The notes below the pieces were generated by a model. That model was not told where the DNA came from. It did no database searches and saw only the letters and a list, made by a program, of their open reading frames with translations. A program made the position numbers and the translations under genes. Below are positions 1 to 10,153 of a stretch of DNA of 64,000 nt, one piece after another. Source of the stretch: Gnetum montanum (taxonomy: Eukaryota; Streptophyta; Gnetopsida; Gnetales; Gnetaceae); assembly GCA_015680685.1 (NCBI GenBank), contig MNCI01003412.1, positions 124,001 through 188,000 of the forward strand. The letters run 5' to 3'. Each line of letters starts with the position of its first letter. Positions within the stretch are counted from its first letter, which is position 1.

Positions 1-207
1 GGTGTAATGGGCTCACTATCCAAATAATTGATCTCTCGAGACTCGATAACATAGAACACACCTCAACCAATGAGCCACATGAGTGTTTTATTCGTAGATG
101 AGATTACTTATAAAAAGATAAAATAACAAATAAAAAAATAAAAAAATGGAAAACAAAAAACTATAAAATTAAAGAAAATGAAAAATATTTATTAATCCTA
201 CTTGTTG
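1..207 (-). other. Element A, internal region past gag
   Basis: This is A/T-rich sequence downstream (leftward) of the A gag frame. The last gag codons stop at about 205-207, and no protease or pol motif is readable before the window edge. The element continues outside the window. Nothing else was recognised here. Confidence 0.5.
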
Positions 208-2124
208 TTAGAATGGAGGATATCCCCCATAACTAAACTGTGGAGCATGGTGAGGATTAATAAATGAAGGATGAGGATCCTTGCATGTTGGAAATATTGA
301 AACTTGGTCATACTTACCCCATTGGGGTTCACACACCTGATTATAGTAAGCATAGTGGGGAAATTTGTAAGATGTGGTTCCCAAGTAAAGAGTTGACCCA
401 CTATGATACTTGAGACCATAAGATGGTATGCAAGGATCAAAATGTTGTCCTCCATGGATATATTCATTAAGCCATATGGTTATCAGAGTGTTAATTTGTG
501 GCCTTGACGAAGTGAGACAAGGCGTCGGATTCAAGGAGAAGGATGCACCATAGTGTTGGACTTGTGCTGAGTTGGAGAATGCAGTGGCCTTGGAACTGTG
601 TTGTTCCTTCCTACGGTTATGTCTAAAGAAGGGACACCTTTGATGTTGAGGAGATCTCTCACTGCTATTAGAAATAGTAGCACAAGTAATGTTCGTGCGT
701 TGTTGCTGTGGTGCAGACACTTCAGGAATAGTTGGTGGTGATGTAGAAGGAGGGAAAGGATGAGAATGTTGAAAATTAGAAGAAGTGTAAGGTACACAAG
801 GCGGTGGTTGTGTTGAGGACATGGGCTAATAGTATTGAGAAGAATAATAATGCGGCAAGGTAGAGTATGTTGACCTAGTTGGGGAAATAGGATGTTGGAC
901 TAGATAAGCATTTAGATTTGGATGATACGAAGGGTGTCTCCAGTTTAGGGATGGCTTCCCCCATAACTGGGATTGTTGCCACTATGATTGAACATAGAAT
1001 CTCTGTACAAAATCTAGGTGTAACGTGCTTCCCCAATGCTCATATAAATGTAACAAGATTGGGCATTGGCCCTTGGGGTGATTGTACAAGAAAATGTTGC
1101 ATTCATATGTATGATTGGCAATTGAGCTCTTATCTTCCTCATCCCTTCTTTCTGATTGTCTAATGATACTTTTTCCTGCTTCTCAGGTTGTCAAAACTCC
1201 ATCTCCAATAATATTGATATATTCTCCACACTTTTTATGCATCCATTCCAGCATCTTATTGATCTTTGCCTCGATTTCCTCTAATGATTGTTGTACTGGA
1301 AAAGATGGTTCTTCCTCCTTGAGATAGGTTGATTTCTCCTTTTTGTGATTATGGATCTCTGTTAAGTTGAGATTTTGGTCCCATTGATGTTTTTCAACAC
1401 TCTCCCATCTAGCCATTTCTCCTTCTTCTTTTGCTACCCGCTTAATAAGCTCTTGGAATTGATGGATTCATAGTTTGCATAGTTGACCTTGGGCATACAT
1501 CCCTAGGATTTCTCTTGTTTCATCACAAAGCCCATCAATGATATGGTACATTAGCCCTTCCTCGGAGAACTCATGGCCTGGACAGTTGTTTAATAGTGCA
1601 TAATATCTTTCTAAGGCCATGTCCAAGGGTTCATGTTGTGCTTGTTTCCACTCTTGGATTTTTTTCCTCAAGGTCGACACTCTTGCGTAGGTTTGATATC
1701 TTTCATTAAAGAGTTTTACCATTGTTGGCCAATGTTGTATTGAATTTGGTTTTAATGATCTATACCATACTTTTTCTTGGCTACCAAGTGTCATAGGAAA
1801 GAGCTTGAGTTTTTGCCAACCATTATCAATGTTGTTCCATGCACAAGCATCGTAGAAGGCTTGTAAATGTTGTTGCGGATCTAAGTCATAGCCAACTGAG
1901 AAATTTGGGAAAGTTGTTTAAATCGAGCCTGGGTAGGCGGCTCTCTTTACAATGCCTTCAGGAGATTCGAACAAGCTCTTGTATGTTCGTTAGGTTTGTA
2001 GTGGCCAGTAGGGGTTCATCATCATCAAGTAAGATATGCTTTCATGCATTGGGACGATGCTGCCTTCGTTTATGTTTATAGGAAACTCCCACCTCTGATT
2101 GCGCACTCCAATCTTCATTGTCAT
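208..2124 (-). pseudogene. gag: Element A gag, decayed (Athila/Tat-type Ty3 element)
   Basis: One reading frame runs leftward from an ATG at 2124 to about 208, broken by stops near 1975, 1919, 1470, 1175, 990 and 830. The centre (about 1910-1470) is a Retrotrans_gag-type capsid: a WYRSLKPNSI segment, then LRKKIQEW, CPGH and a HIIDGL motif. B gag is collinear, including the VAKEEGE block at about 1430. A degenerate zinc knuckle follows at about 1100-1060 (Cys-Asn-Ile-Phe ... His ... Cys), with the second Cys replaced by Phe. A Pro/Gln/Tyr-rich tail (822-208) ends the frame. One stop sits where B has Arg (CGA to TGA). Capsid assembly is the family role; this copy cannot make a full protein. Lineage placement rests on the gag and the B protease. 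Confidence 0.85.
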
Positions 2125-2335
2125 ATAATTCGTTGGTTCTCCAATGAATTGCCTCACTAGATGTGGTGTTATCGTAGTCTTATAGGAGAGTCATGGTTGT
2201 GCAATTGTGTGTGAATTTGTATGTGACTTTTTGTAATTATTTCTTCCTAAAAGATATATCGTTAATTCCTATCTAGCAAACTTTTATGATATAACTAATC
2301 TAGATAACTAGCATCGTCCCCGGAAATGGCACCAA
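2125..2335 (-). promoter_or_regulatory. Element A leader with PBS
   Basis: This is the untranslated leader between the LTR and the gag ATG. Read leftward from 2335 it begins TTGGTGCCATTTCCGGGGA. That is a tRNA-primer site of the TGGCGCCGTTGCCGGGGA type common in plant Ty3 elements, and it sits directly after the CTCATCA end of the LTR. Confidence 0.8.
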
Positions 2336-3188
2336 TGATGAGTTGCGAGGTACCCCTACACTCAACCATATGAATACGAGTGTTTTATGCACGATCTGGT
2401 TGAACTCTGCAGATGGACTAGTTGTGGTATCTAGACAGTTACTTGTAGATCGTAGTTCATTGTTTTCCCACCTGGACTAGTATTAGCTTTGTCATGTATG
2501 GTTTAGTCTAGAGTGACGTGAATGATGTGTTTCTAACTAATGCTACTCTTGAGTATGATGGTAAATAATGTCAACTAAACTAGGAGAGAGAATGGGAGAG
2601 AATCTAAACTAGCCTAAGTGTGATGAGCATCCATTCCTTAATCATCCGTACACATCTTAGACCTCATGCATGACTACCACTAGGATTACCAAGCATATGG
2701 CCTAGGTATGCTACTAGGTTACCAAGTAGTCACACTTAAATGCTCGTGATTAAGTCGTATCCATTCCGCATTACTAGGAGATAAGGGTAAAGAGATATTA
2801 ACTAAGATAGCAATAAATAATGATAATAATTAAATAATTAAGTAATTAAGCTAAGTGGATGTTGCAATGATGAAGTAATCTCGATCTTTATTGCCGGTCA
2901 TGTGCATGTCCAAGTACGTCACACTCGAATAAGGATGTTGTACAATTGCAATCATCACACTGCAGGCATGCACTAGGAGAAAAGGGTTGAAGTAAAACTG
3001 ACAAAAGGTCTCTAAAAAACTACTAAAGTTAAACTTAAAAACTTCAAAAACTGCCTACCAGATTTGCCTACCTCTTATTTATAGATGGGGAGACAGGCTG
3101 CGTTATTACATACGCGATATCATGTACGTGATATCGTGTACGTGATATCATGGGTGCGATATCGTAGCCAAAAATTCATGACTCATCA
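2336..3188 (-). repeat. Element A 5' LTR (GATATC-type)
   Basis: The LTR is 853 bp with inverted ends TGATGAG...CTCATCA. Read leftward, it starts with four GATATC repeats, then a TATA box (TATAAATA, 3083-3076), and ends in a stretch shared with all LTRs of this family (a TATGGTTGAGTGTAGGGG block). It is adjacent to a PBS, so it is a 5' LTR. It cuts the C gag at 3188/3189. The partner LTR lies outside the window, so no TSD can be checked. Confidence 0.9.
3116..3163 (-). repeat. Four GATATC palindromes, 14-bp spacing
   Basis: GATATC occurs at 3116, 3130, 3144 and 3158, exactly 14 bp apart, in units close to TACGTGATATCATG. The array lies about 35-80 bp upstream of the LTR TATA box. Related LTRs at 10820, 17069 and 62768 carry two or three intact or decayed copies. 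A role as transcription-factor sites is inference. Confidence 0.85.
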
Positions 3189-3194
3189 CTACTC

Positions 3195-4673
3195 CTTTGG
3201 CTTGGATCCTTTACCTTTCGTTACTCATGAGGTAGGAACTCTCCTTGATTAACAACATATACCATCTTGGACTTTAAAGATCTCTTGGTCCCTTTGATGA
3301 AGTCCTTGGTTTTCTTCCTTAAAACCTTAGATTATTGAGCACTCCTTTGCTCAATAATAGATACTCGAGAATTCATTTTCTCATTGATCTCTATTTCATT
3401 AGATCTTTCTTCTTTCTCATTTCCTTGATTAACATTTACATTTCCCATAAAAGTGCAAGAATTAATTTCTATTGCATCTTCAATCGCAATAGTTCTACCT
3501 TCATTAGAGGATTCTTCTTTTTCAAATATTTGGAGTTCCTTTCTCTTGGAAACCTTTGGCTTATTACACTTCCATTTTTTGTGTCCCTTTTCACCAGAAT
3601 TGAAGCATTGAAGGTTGGAGGCATAACCATTTCCTTGATCCTTTCCATTCTTGGAATTTTGGCCCTCCTTAAACTTCTCTTGCTTCTCATTTATGTCTTT
3701 CTTGGCATTTTATTTCTCGTTAGCTCCTTTCTCACCTTTAGAAGCTTTGGAGTCCTTGCCTTTAGAAAGTTTGGGACCTCTATTGTATCCTTGAAGATTC
3801 TTTTCAGCCTTAAGAGCCAATTCAAAAGCCTCATCCAATGTTTGAGGCTCACAAAAAGTTAGCTCTTGTTAAAACTCCCTCTAAGTCCTCCTTGAAAGTT
3901 AGAAACTTGTTCATAAGCTGGAAATACTTACAAAAATCCATGTAGTAAGCCTTCACACTCTTATCGCCTTGCCTTAGGTACTTCAATTTTTGGATGGCCT
4001 CTTGTCTATGATGAGTCTTCTCAAATTTTTGCTTGAGCATGAACTACATTAAAGACCAATCCTTGATAGAAGTGCCATTATTCACCTTGTAAGAATGACT
4101 TTCCTTCTCCCACCATACAAGTGCTATGCCTTATAATTTAGTTTCAACAAAAGACACCTTTTGATTATGTTCTACATCTTCAAGTTCAAAGTACTTGTTA
4201 ATCATTTTCAACCAAGAGAGAAAAGCTTTAGTTCCTTCCATGTCATTGAAGGATTTGACTTCAACATGAGGCATCCTTGAAGCATGTCTAAAAGCTTTTG
4301 CAAGAGTGACATCAATTCCTTCACTTTGCTTCCTTTGAGGCTTAGAAGAAAGTTCCTTTTCCCCTTTCCTAGGAAAATTGAAGCTTTGCGACTTATTTTC
4401 AGCACTAGAAGCATGAACAAAAGCATCATCTTGAGCTTTTCCTTCTCCAAAGTATTCATTTTCAAAAGGAATATCATCTTCAAGGGATGGCATTGAGGAA
4501 TGTCTTGGTGAAGAATTACATGACTTGTACCCTTGCTCAGATGCTTTTGGTGAAGAAGTAGGTCCTTTGTTCTCTCCAAGCTTCTCAATTTTCTCAACAA
4601 TGAGCTTCAGAGCATTTCTCATGTCATCCATGTATCTTGACAAAGCTTGAATTGTCTTCTTCTTCGAAGGCAT
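3195..4673 (-). pseudogene. gag: Chromovirus-like element C gag, decayed
   Basis: The frame runs leftward from an ATG at 4673. Residues about 1-130 are a charged, Ser/Lys-rich N-terminus. The capsid domain follows (about 4290-3860), with FLSWLKMINKYFELEDVE, VWWEKE, LKYLRQGDKSVKAYYMDF and LTFKEDLEG. A frameshift near 3850 is followed by a PQTLDEAFELALKAEKN helix, a Lys-rich linker and a zinc knuckle at about 3590-3560: C-F-N-S-G-E-K-G-H-K-K-W-K-C, with the second Cys changed to Ser. The frame then runs on, with two stops, to the A LTR at 3189. Protease and pol are missing, presumably beyond A outside the window. Gag architecture plus an iMet-type PBS fit a Ty3 chromovirus; the clade is not resolved. 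Confidence 0.85.
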
Positions 4674-5010
4674 GATGGAAATTGATTTAAAATGAAATTT
4701 TTACAAAATTCAACAAGGAAAGGTGAAATTTTCAAGATTTCTCAAGGAATGAGACAAGAAATTCTCAGATGTTAGGAGAAATGAGCATAAGATCTTCAAA
4801 TCCTAGGTATTACAAGCCAATGAATGTCCAATTTCACAATTATTTTCCAATTCTTGAAAGATATGATAAACTTAGGAATCAAAGGAAAATTTTAAAACCC
4901 TAGGATGAGTAGAAAGTAGCAAGAGAGAATTCACCAAGTTTGAGAATTTGGAGTGATTCTTTGCAATTGAGATGCGAATTATCCACTTGAATGCAGTTGC
5001 CTTCAATTCC
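4674..5010 (-). other. Element C 5' leader
   Basis: Untranslated leader between the PBS and the gag ATG of element C. It is A/T-rich, and no other feature was seen in it. Confidence 0.6.
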
Positions 5011-5030
5011 AAGCTACTTTGATACCAATC
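5011..5030 (-). promoter_or_regulatory. Element C PBS (initiator tRNA-Met type)
   Basis: Read leftward, the sequence is TTGGTATCAAAGTAGCTT. It resembles the TGGTATCAGAGC site used with initiator tRNA-Met by many plant copia elements and chromoviruses. It begins 2-3 bases after the LTR end. Confidence 0.8.
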
Positions 5031-5540
5031 TGATGAGAAGCTCCCATGGATTCCACAATCCAAGCTCTCTCAAAGTCACAAAATAGCAAATTTGAATAAG
5101 AAAAGGAAAATGAAAGTTGTACTCTTGCTCAAATGGAGAATTTACATATGAAAGGAATCACAATTCCCAAGGACAGACAAGATTCATTTCAACTTTCATA
5201 CACTCAATCCAAGAAAACACACACTCACACGAATGATGATCAAGGCACAATGGCAAGACTCTCTCTCTCTACTCTTCTCTCAACTCCCCACATGCTCTAT
5301 TTCTCTCTCTGACTCTTTTTATCAAACTAAAGGCCCAACAGGTCTATTTATACCTTTTTCCCCTTGTCTCTTCATCTTCCCTCAAATTTATCATTTAATT
5401 GAATGTTCGGTAAAATTCATGGAAGATATCTTTGAGAAACAAGAGACGTCTCTCTTAAGTGTAGAAATTATCAAAGTAGACGTCTTGGAGGAAACGTCTT
5501 GTAGTAGACATCTTGGCAGAGATGTCCTGTAATCCAACCA
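5031..5540 (-). repeat. Element C 5' LTR
   Basis: The right boundary in element orientation is fixed by the PBS: the LTR ends CTCATCA at 5031. The far end, near 5540, is set where copia integrase coding stops, and is good to about 10 bp (TGGTTGGATTACAGG is a candidate start). A TATA box (TATAAATA) lies at 5352-5345, a CT microsatellite at 5257-5280, and a cluster of ACGTCT motifs at about 5446-5535. It truncates copia element H. Confidence 0.7.
5446..5535 (-). repeat. ACGTCT repeat cluster in C LTR
   Basis: Five related motifs lie within 90 bp: GACGTCTC, GACGTCTTGG, AACGTCTTG, GACATCTTGG and GATGTCC. They are spaced about 17 bp apart in their left-hand part and sit upstream of the LTR TATA box. 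ACGT cores are plant bZIP-type sites in general; binding here is untested. Confidence 0.65.
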
Positions 5541-6394
5541 TGACCTTGGAATCCAACTTTCCATAGTATGCTTTTGAAATATAGACATACCATGTCTTCC
5601 CAAAAGGGTAAAGATGAGATACTAGTATATCCGAATTCTCGAACCATTTCTTAATTAAAGAGATGTCATTAAAAGATGTAGTTAGAATTCTATTAATAAT
5701 ATGAATAATGTAATACACCATCTTAATTTAAAGAAATTGTGGTGGCACTTGTTTATTAGGCATCATTCATCTAATCATCCTCCTTGTTATTGATCTATGC
5801 AACACCATTCTACTACAATGTATATGGAATTATGAACTCTTGTTTTACACTACTAAACTTACAATAGGTCTTAAATTTGTTAAAATATAATTTCTGCCAC
5901 CATCATATCTTAATGTTTCTATCTTCATACGTTTTTTAGTTTCAGTTCTTATTTTGAAATGTTTGAATGTTTTCAAAACTCGTGACTTATGTACCAAGCC
6001 ATAAAGACATGCATCCAACTAAAATCATCTACGGAGATTACAAAATATCTTTCATTTTTTATACCTTGGGGTGAAAATGGACCACACACATTTAAATGAA
6101 TAACTTCAAAAAAGGTAGATGGTCCATTTTTCTAATATTACTTACTTTACAATTAAACGGTCCATTTTTCTAATATTACTTACTTTACAATTAAACCTTT
6201 GGTTGTCGTTAAATTTGAAAATATTATGATATAATTGATGTAGTCTTTTTAAAGTTGTTAAATTTGAAAATATTATGATATAATTGTAGTCTTTTTAAAG
6301 TTTTAACATTTACATGTCTAGGATTCAAATGTCATTTCATTAACTAATCTTGATTGGCTAACATATATACATAAGATGGTGATCCCCAAATTTG
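5541..6394 (-). pseudogene. Copia element H, integrase half
   Basis: Read leftward, this is a decayed Ty1/copia integrase. VIHLNVCGPFSPQ and YFVISVDDFSW mark the first catalytic Asp region of the core, LRYDGGRNYI is the second Asp region, and further left INRILTTSFND, VSHLYPFGKTWYVYI and GKLDSKVMVG are the conserved C-terminal part of copia integrase. Stops and frameshifts are frequent. The fragment ends at the C LTR (about 5540) and at the G insertion (6395-6399 is the CATGA TSD). Its gag half lies on the other side of G, at 57977-59118, in the same orientation. The zinc-finger end near 6130-6390 is scrambled by two tandem duplications. Confidence 0.85.
6121..6302. repeat. Two short tandem duplications
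   Basis: A 38-bp unit at 6121-6158 is repeated exactly at 6159-6196. Immediately after, a 49-bp unit (6208-6256) is repeated at 6257-6302 with only a 3-base ATG deletion. Both lie inside the decayed copia integrase. Confidence 0.95.
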
Positions 6395-6443
6395 CATGAT
6401 GTTGGCACATTTCTTCACATTTCTTCCATTCGATGAGGCAGCA

Positions 6444-7690
6444 ATTTGTGACTATGATGTAGGCTACAACAAAGATTCTAAAGTTGTTTGAAAAAGCCCT
6501 TGTATTTCATATATGAATGATGGGTTTATTCCTAGCTTGAAAGATGAAGCTGTTGGTAGTTCAGCCAAGGAATCTCTTAACTTATCAAATCATGCAATTT
6601 GCAACCCCAATGTTGTAACAGCATGTTTTGAATTCCCTGAAAGATCAATCGAGATGCTTGTTGGTTTGAGTGAATTTGATGATCGTGAAAGGTTCGGTGC
6701 CCTAGATGACAAAGAGTTTTGACTCCCCGGGGGCAAGCTTTTGGAGAATAGAAAGATATATCTTGATTGTAAGCATTTACCGACACCATTGTCCTTAATA
6801 ACTAAAGTGCAATTGAAAACTGCAAACACTATACCAAATATATCTTTAACTGTCCCTGGAATACTTTCACTTTTTCCTATTAAAAAGGCAGAGTTTCCTC
6901 TGAAAAATCAGCTTCAAGACACTGATAAAAAGTTATCAGAAAGAGATTTTAATGATACTAAATCATTTCAGGAAGAACTGATAATTAGCGGCTTGAAGAA
7001 TTTGCATTGTTCACTGGATTGGATAAAGGTGCCATTTAACTTTTGATTTTTGCAACATGATTGTATCAGAGAAAAAGGTTTATTTCATTTGGCCATGACG
7101 TTGATGATAAATGTTATGGAACTGCAAATGGTAAAAATAACTTCTTAAAACCATACGGCATGGCAATGGATGATTGCACTGATTTCAAATAACAATTTTT
7201 GTAAAAAGACGACCGGAAGCAGATGCATTCATATGATAGGACGTTCAAATCTCTACAGATTATCTTGTTCAACGGGAAATCACAATTCTGATGATAACTA
7301 CGCATAATACACAAAGATTTCCAACAATAGATGCAATTGTTATGAAGATAATATTCATGATTATGGAGAAATCAAAAATGTATTCATCATATCTAATTCA
7401 TGCCCATGCATAGAAAAGAATTTGGTACCAAAAAGTACTGTCTATCATATATTGGAAAAAAACTTCTTTGATTGCAATTCTGCCGATTTGATGAATTTAA
7501 ACACACACACACAGCAAGAAAGAAAATTTAAGTTGAGAAATGCCACAGAGGCTGCCCCAAATTCAAACGTGAAGACCATGCCGCAAAGCTAGGGCAGCCA
7601 ACATTCAGGCCTGTTGGTGGCAATCAGAGAAAGCAGAGAAATGATTTCCCAAAACAGGGGCAACTCCGACGAATTCTCACAGTAAACCAT
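6444..7690 (+). pseudogene. Gene-like fragment of unknown function in G 5' LTR
   Basis: Coding-like sequence reads rightward. A first block, 6444-7028, includes YDVGYNKDSKVV, MNDGFIPSLKDEAVGSS and a conserved IYLDCKHLPTPLSLITKVQL segment. It ends ...HCSLDWIK at a possible splice donor (AAG, then GTGCCA). A second block, about 7240-7680, is Asn/Cys-rich, ending QNRGNSDEFSQ. The first block has a TGA shared by both LTR copies (6488) and one extra T near 6720 relative to the other copy. I do not recognise the family. The phasing suggests a piece of a host gene carried by the LTR, but a non-coding origin with chance open frames is possible. It cannot be translated as it stands. Confidence 0.45.
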
Positions 7691-7844
7691 CCACGCCGGG
7701 GCCTTCTTCTGATGTGGAATGAGCTCGAAAGTGATCGAATCCGATGCGTTCATGGATATCCGCCGTTTGCTAACCCTAAAATTTGATCCAGCCTCTTCTC
7801 CTCATCCTTCAGGGCAAATTGCAGAGCTCCCGGGCGGCTACACC

Positions 7845-8249
7845 TTAGACAGAATTCAGAAACTCAGGGTGTGCAGTGAAATCATATTCAATCCAGAATC
7901 CCGGAGCATGGCCAAGCACTGTCCTCAGGCCTTGAGTTGGCGAAAAACATGAATCTGAAGGAGCAGCTTGAATCCGTTTTCTCTTGGCTCTAAGCCCTCC
8001 CGCAACGTCCCGTAGCATTTGCGCAGGCAAAACCAGGGTTTCCTCGCGGCTGCTGCGACGGTCATACTTCGCAACTGTAGCTAGAACGACAGCAATTGAG
8101 CCTGCTACGCCTAACAGAAAAACCACCTCCACTTCCAAATGCAGCGACTGGTTCTCCGTCGCCAAAACTGCCATTGCTGCCCACTCACGCCAGGGTTCAC
8201 GCAGAATGGCATCCACGGCATCGGGGACACGAAGGACGCAACGTGGCAA
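7845..8249 (-). pseudogene. GC-rich 134-codon ORF, unknown, in G 5' LTR
   Basis: The open frame runs leftward with no internal stop, in a block (7680-8290) clearly richer in G+C and CpG than its surroundings. The product would have an amphipathic N-terminus, a hydrophobic stretch at residues 41-60 followed by KYDRR (positive, so a possible single membrane helix), and a C-terminus with GHAPGFWIEYDF. No ATG is obvious: the frame opens with TTG at 8249, next to a TTTACAG acceptor-like site, so this could be an internal exon. The homologous stretch at 56100-56480 has many stops. A 77-codon ORF on the other strand (7719-7952) overlaps it, so the coding strand is not settled. Function unknown. Confidence 0.4.
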
Positions 8250-8289
8250 GCTGTAAACCCTCGTTTCAGCACCTGTCGCATATGTGCGC

Positions 8290-9118
8290 GATGAACATGA
8301 TTTAATATTAAAACAAAGGGGAAAGTGTTTGTTCGCCGATGCAAAAGGATTTGGTGGAAAATGAAATAAAATGGACGTACGGTTATAACATGAGTTCTAA
8401 AACTAATTTATACAAAAAAGGGAAAGGGTCATCACTTGAAAAAGGAAAAAGGGAGATTATTGGGTAGGCCACTTGCCAACTATGCCCTGAATTTCTCATA
8501 ACTTCCTATCCAAGTTACAACTTCTAATAATGATTATGAGTTAATATCTTAGATATTTGTAACACCCCTTAACTTCTCATGATGATTATAGCTATCCCGA
8601 AGTCACTATCAAAAGAGTTTAAGGGTAGAAAATAAAGAGGGGATATTTAGAGGAAAAACTTGGACGAAATATATTAAAGATTGTAAAGCATAGCTTGCTA
8701 AAGGTATCAATTCAACTACTTTGTTTTAATTTTGTAAGTTTTTTTTTTTTTCTCATTTTGTCTTAGTTTCTTAGCTAATGGTTTAGATAGTATCATGCTT
8801 AACATTTAATTTTGGGATTTTCTAGATTGCTCTTATAGCTCTATTTTTGCACAATTCAAGACTTCTATTTGATTGCCATTTAAGAGCTTATGTTGTTTTT
8901 TAAAAGCATCTTGAATAATTTAATAGTAATGTCTTTATAAAATTTCCTATTTGAGTCTAAAGGGTCTAGAAAAATCTCTAATACTTTGAGCTAATTTGAA
9001 ATAACTTCCTTTTTTAAAAGTTTAATACCTTGATATTTCAATCTTAAAATTGTTAAATTTTTTTTATAGCTCTATTGTTTGCAATTCTTGACAACTATTA
9101 ACTAGCTAAATAAAAGCT
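8290..9118 (+). other. Non-coding remainder of G 5' LTR before F
   Basis: A/T-rich sequence with a TGTAACACCCC stretch near 8560 and homopolymer T runs. It is conserved in the other LTR (56530-57315). No gene was seen. Confidence 0.6.
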
Positions 9119-10153
9119 TGTCTTGGAGTTGGAAATCTCGATTGCTAGAATGGGAAAACTGAAAGAGACAAGTGCTAGAATATTTTTAACCTTGAATCCC
9201 AAGGGCCTTCAGAAAATGCCAATCACCCATGGACTTATGGAATGTAAACAAAAATGGTTGTGAAAATGTAAATGTACTTGTAGACGAAATCAAAAATGAA
9301 AATGAAAACAAAAACATAAGCGTAAACAGAAATGGCCAAACAGAAACATAAATATCATTAGAAATGGTATTACAATTGCAAACCCAAAATAAAATCAAGT
9401 GCAGAAATGAAAATGTAAATTGAAAATTGCATAACATGAACAATAAACTTTATAAAAAATAAAGAATAAAGGTTTATGAAGTATAGGTTTCGTGCCAAAA
9501 CAACAAAAAGTTGTTGGTGGAAATTCAAAGTCTGTTGGAAAAGCCAGACTACATCCTATTGCAACTCCACGATCTTGTTTCTTCCCAACTCTGATTTTCA
9601 GCAACTTTCCATCAGTTTCCACTAGGGTTTGCAATGTGAAAATGGGATTGGTATTGCACTTTCAAAGCAATGGAAGCTATGTGGGAGTCTCTGTGCCTAG
9701 CGTAGTACTAGTTTTTGCTACCAAATAGCACAACAAGGTGAGGTTGTAATGAGCTTTGGTGATTGGAAAATGAAAAATGCTATTGCTGCCAAAAGTTTGC
9801 AGAAAATGTCAAAGTGTTTGGACCCAAAAAATGGTGTTAACGTTGGGTATTTATAGGGTAGGGTTGCTCTTTTTGGACCTGTGCACATCTACTATGATTG
9901 CTGATAGATTGGTGTCAACATTTAGGTTGTAATGGTCATCATCTTCTAGCGTAGTTATCATTTATGGTAATTCTAGAATGGACTATAGTCACAAACCTAT
10001 CTGTTTACTATAAATAGTAAACGGACTCTTAGTACCATCCTTACTACGTTGGCCTTAGTCAACGTTTATCTACTTTCAACATAATTTCCATTTAAAGTAA
10101 ATTTGGAATGGGCTATTGCCACAAAATTGATATGTTTACTATAAATAGTAAAT

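Larger units (their letters stand above)
6400..9118 (+). repeat. Element G 5' LTR, first part
   Basis: This is the first 2.7 kb of the 5' LTR. It aligns base by base with 32106-33599 plus 55810-57315, except for a 309-bp block found only in the 3' LTR (32941-33249). It contains gene-like fragments, annotated separately, and A/T-rich sequence from 8290 to 9118. TSD-like AAGCT (9114-9118) marks the F insertion point. Confidence 0.92.

Noticed and set aside
3335-3862. 175-codon hydrophobic ORF on the + strand
   Set aside because: It is the antisense shadow of the Lys-rich C gag region; the minus frame has the capsid and zinc-knuckle motifs.
7719-7952. 77-codon ORF MSSKVIESDAF on the + strand as a gene
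   Set aside because: It overlaps the longer minus ORF and is broken in the other LTR. It is kept only as an alternative reading.
9186-9443. Hydrophobic Phe-rich minus ORF (also 22915-23178)
   Set aside because: It reads A-rich LTR sequence backwards; the frame is not conserved between LTR copies.
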